Positions 21,214 to 27,178 of a stretch of 27,178 nt of DNA are shown piece by piece. The notes under the pieces are model-generated. The model worked only from the letters and a program-made list of their open reading frames with translations, was not told the DNA's origin and did no database searches. Where the stretch lies: positions 7,681 through 34,858 of the forward strand of contig JBBBWG010001704.1 in the NCBI GenBank assembly GCA_037176905.1. The letters run 5' to 3'. This DNA is from Azolla pinnata (lineage: Eukaryota; Streptophyta; Polypodiopsida; Salviniales; Salviniaceae). Both the position numbers and the translations under genes were made by a program. How positions within the stretch are numbered: the first letter of the stretch is position 1; each line of letters starts with the position of its first letter.

Positions 21214-22437
21214 CGGCAGTGAAAGTACCACCATGTAGCTGCCAACCAGAGTGTATAAATATATTTTTTTAATGAGCTGGAATAGTTCCAATAGTTTGAA
21301 ATGAATCTTGATCTCAAAATCTACTTCAAGTATGTCGAGGTAAATTTCTGGAGATGCCATGCCGTGTTGACACTGCAGAATGATGCATTTCCTTGATTCA
21401 TGTGTGGAGCTTCAAGGATAAATGCATATGTTTTGGGTTCAGGCTAGTTCGTTCTTAGATCATTGAGCTCATGGTTTGGTTTTCAAAGCATCGAAAGTTA
21501 AAAAAAGAGTTCCAGTGGAGTGATCAGCGATTTCTTCATCAGAAGAGTACTGTCTGAATTGTCTTTCCCTAAACCATGTGAAGAAATTGTCCCCTACAAA
21601 GTTAAGTGAAAGGGGCACCAATCTCAAAATTCCCATGCAAATTACCCAAATAGATATGGACAGCATTTCCTGTGTTGTTTTTCATTGGCCTTTACCTTCC
21701 CTAGTGACTCCATTTTCATTCTTATAACAGACGTTGATTCATATCTTGCGAAAATTAAAATGTGGTTTGCTTGAACTTGAAGTTGGATTTCATATATTAC
21801 GAATATAAAATGTTCAGTTCACTTGATCTTGAAGTTAATCTATAAATTATCACATTTTAATGCCTAGTAAAATTAGAAGTTACAAACTAATGCTTTGTTT
21901 TAAAAGTATGCTTCAATTAATTGATTGATAGTAAATTAATTAGTGTTAAAAATTACAAACTTCTATTAATCAAATATAGTAAGGGAATCGATTAGTAAAC
22001 AGCAGTAAGTAGGAAGTAGTTAGTAAATAAAAGTAGGAGGATTAAGAATCGATGAACAATGAGTAAGTAGGATGCGATTAGTGAGAAAATCTAGTGAGAA
22101 GCAATTAGGAGATTAAAGTAGTGAATAATATTCATGAGTGGGAAGCAATTAGGAATAAAATCAATTAACGTTATACTAATGGAATTAATCGGGTGCTATT
22201 CTTTTAGTGGAAGATAAGGCCAGGTGTTAATTTTGTAATGTCTACTTGTAATAGGTGTTAAGATGTAATTTATAATAAAAAATTAGGCTTTTTTAGTAAA
22301 TTTCCCTAAAATATAACATGTTAGAGTTAAATAAATGAAGGTAAAAATATGAGCAGTTCAATGTTTAACTTTGAAGCACACCAGTTTCTCAACGTTAAAA
22401 ATCAACGTCTTTACAAAGCAGGATTTCATTGGTTCTC

Positions 22438-22443
22438 TTTATT
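22438..22443 (-). terminator. Polyadenylation signal of the V-ATPase B gene
   Basis: TTTATT on the plus strand reads AATAAA on the minus strand, about 130 bases after the stop codon at 22575-22577. The position fits a plant 3' untranslated region. No other canonical signal lies closer. Confidence 0.55.
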
Positions 22444-22574
22444 ACTTCCATGGCTAACAGCATCTTCAAAAATCAAGTGGTTATTATGTTCTGAGATATC
22501 TTGGCTTATGATATATTTGACACATAGAATATCTGCGAAGAAGCATTTCTTCATAGTTCACACAGCATTCAACA

Positions 22575-26657
<4,083 letters not shown>

Positions 26658-26698
26658 CGTAAAAGCGAGAGTTTCAAGTGGGTGGATCCCTCGAGCAG

Positions 26699-26879
26699 CT
26701 GCGATGGGCAAAACGGGAGGAGCGGAGTAAAACAACGCGCATCGGAGATCCGGGAGATGAAGATCAACAACAACAGTTCTTCGAACACAAGAAAAGGCTA
26801 GATTTGTGCGGACCTTGGGCAATGCCGATGCATAAAGAGAGAGAGAGAGAGAGGCTTGGGAAGGAGGGAGAGATCATAC
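26699..26879 (-). other. Probable 5' leader intron of V-ATPase B
   Basis: Read on the minus strand, CTGACAG|GTATGATC at 26880/26879 is a good donor. A pyrimidine-rich tract with CCCATCGCAG ending at 26699 is a good acceptor. Removing these 181 bases leaves an untranslated leader before ATG 26657 whose frame is closed by TGA upstream. Leader introns are common in plant housekeeping genes. If it is retained, an alternative upstream ATG (26822) would add 55 residues unlike any B subunit I know, so splicing is more likely. Confidence 0.6.
26836..26853. repeat. AG microsatellite in the V-ATPase B leader intron
   Basis: A short alternating AG run on the plus strand lies inside the predicted leader intron, so it reads CT in the sense of the gene. 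A TAT/AGAG microsatellite (about 26119-26143) is a similar element in a downstream intron of the same gene. Confidence 0.8.
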
Positions 26880-26952
26880 CTGTCAGGGATCCTTTCTCTG
26901 CTCTTTCCTGCAACAAGATCCGAAGTCAAGAGCCGGAAATGAGGAATTGAAG

Positions 26953-26956
<4 letters not shown>

Positions 26957-27003
<47 letters not shown>
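26957..27003. repeat. CT microsatellite upstream of V-ATPase B
   Basis: About 23 CT dinucleotides run without interruption on the plus strand, read as GA on the sense strand of the V-ATPase B gene. It lies about 300 bases before the start codon and 80 bases before the predicted leader intron, in the expected core promoter or first exon. Confidence 0.95.
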
Positions 27004-27007
<4 letters not shown>

Positions 27008-27178
27008 GTATGTATGGATGTATGTGCGTGTATGCATGCATGCATGCATACACGCACATACACCCATGCATACATACATGCGTGCATGCATGCGTGCATG
27101 TATGTATGCATGCATGTGTATGTGCGTATGTATATATGTGCGTGCATGTATGTATGCATGCATGCATGCATGTGTATG
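27004..27178. repeat. TGTA/TGCA microsatellite with perfect palindrome
   Basis: The window ends in alternating TGTA, TGCA, TGCG and TACA tetranucleotides. Positions 27019-27062 are a perfect 44-bp palindrome centred between 27040 and 27041, with no spacer. Open frames on the minus strand across this region (His/Cys/Tyr/Thr-rich) are low-complexity artefacts. Confidence 0.92.

Larger units (their letters stand above)
21110..22574. other. Convergent 3' intergenic region, AT-rich
   Basis: The RING and V-ATPase B genes point at each other across this stretch. About 50 bp is imperfectly duplicated near 21737-21840 (both copies hold a CTTGAACTTGAAGTT-like end). From about 21900 to 22170 the sequence is AT-rich with degenerate TTAGTAAAT, AGTAAGTAGGA and GCAATTAGGA echoes, like a decayed low-complexity repeat. 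The plus-strand frame at 22349-22657 overlaps the antisense of V-ATPase B exon 14 and is not supported as a gene. Confidence 0.6.

Noticed and set aside
26798..27171. His/Cys/Tyr-rich minus-strand frames at the right end
   Set aside because: They translate TGCA/TGTA microsatellite and CT repeat in several frames.

Overview
The window is nuclear DNA from a land plant. It carries three multi-exon plant genes with GT-AG introns, one PPR gene, telomere-like CCCTAAA repeats, many microsatellites and minisatellites, and a 100-N assembly gap. A seedless vascular plant, most likely a fern, is my best guess. That rests on the style of the PLS-type PPR protein (repeated YAKCG, VTFVCILKACG and GYVQHG blocks) and the ancestral-looking start of the V-ATPase B subunit. 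It is an inference, not a database match.

Layout. Positions 1-4100 are gene-poor and repetitive: a diverged three-copy repeat (about 714-1330), a telomere-like array with a repeated non-telomeric spacer (1917-3335), and a 120-bp triplication (about 3500-3865). A TATA box at 4102-4109 then leads into a complete ten-exon plant-type phosphoenolpyruvate carboxylase gene (4290-9472, +). Next comes a PLS-class pentatricopeptide repeat gene (10863-13463, +, possibly spliced to 13619), followed directly by a 46-bp satellite carrying TTAGGG (about 13608-14258). The gap (14409-14508) is followed by a 28-bp minisatellite. Beyond it is a ten-exon gene for a two-pass membrane RING E3 ligase of the APD family (15407-21109, +). 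It faces a fourteen-coding-exon gene for V-type ATPase subunit B (26657-22575, -). The right end is a CT repeat and a TGCA-type microsatellite with a 44-bp perfect palindrome.

The genes do not form an operon-like system. PEPC (cytosolic C4-acid synthesis), V-ATPase (vacuole and endomembrane acidification), the PPR protein (organelle RNA) and the RING ligase (endomembrane ubiquitination) are ordinary neighbours. I rebuilt all exon chains by hand: junction phases agree throughout, giving proteins of 1006 (or 983), 440 and 486 residues.

I see no convincing new multi-gene system. The best leads are a 69-bp in-frame duplication that creates a second PEPC start codon, two stop-free in-frame introns (PEPC intron 2 and the last V-ATPase B intron), a weakened PEPC phosphorylation motif, a probable hidden 3' intron in the PPR gene, and the repeats with telomere motifs in opposite orientation.
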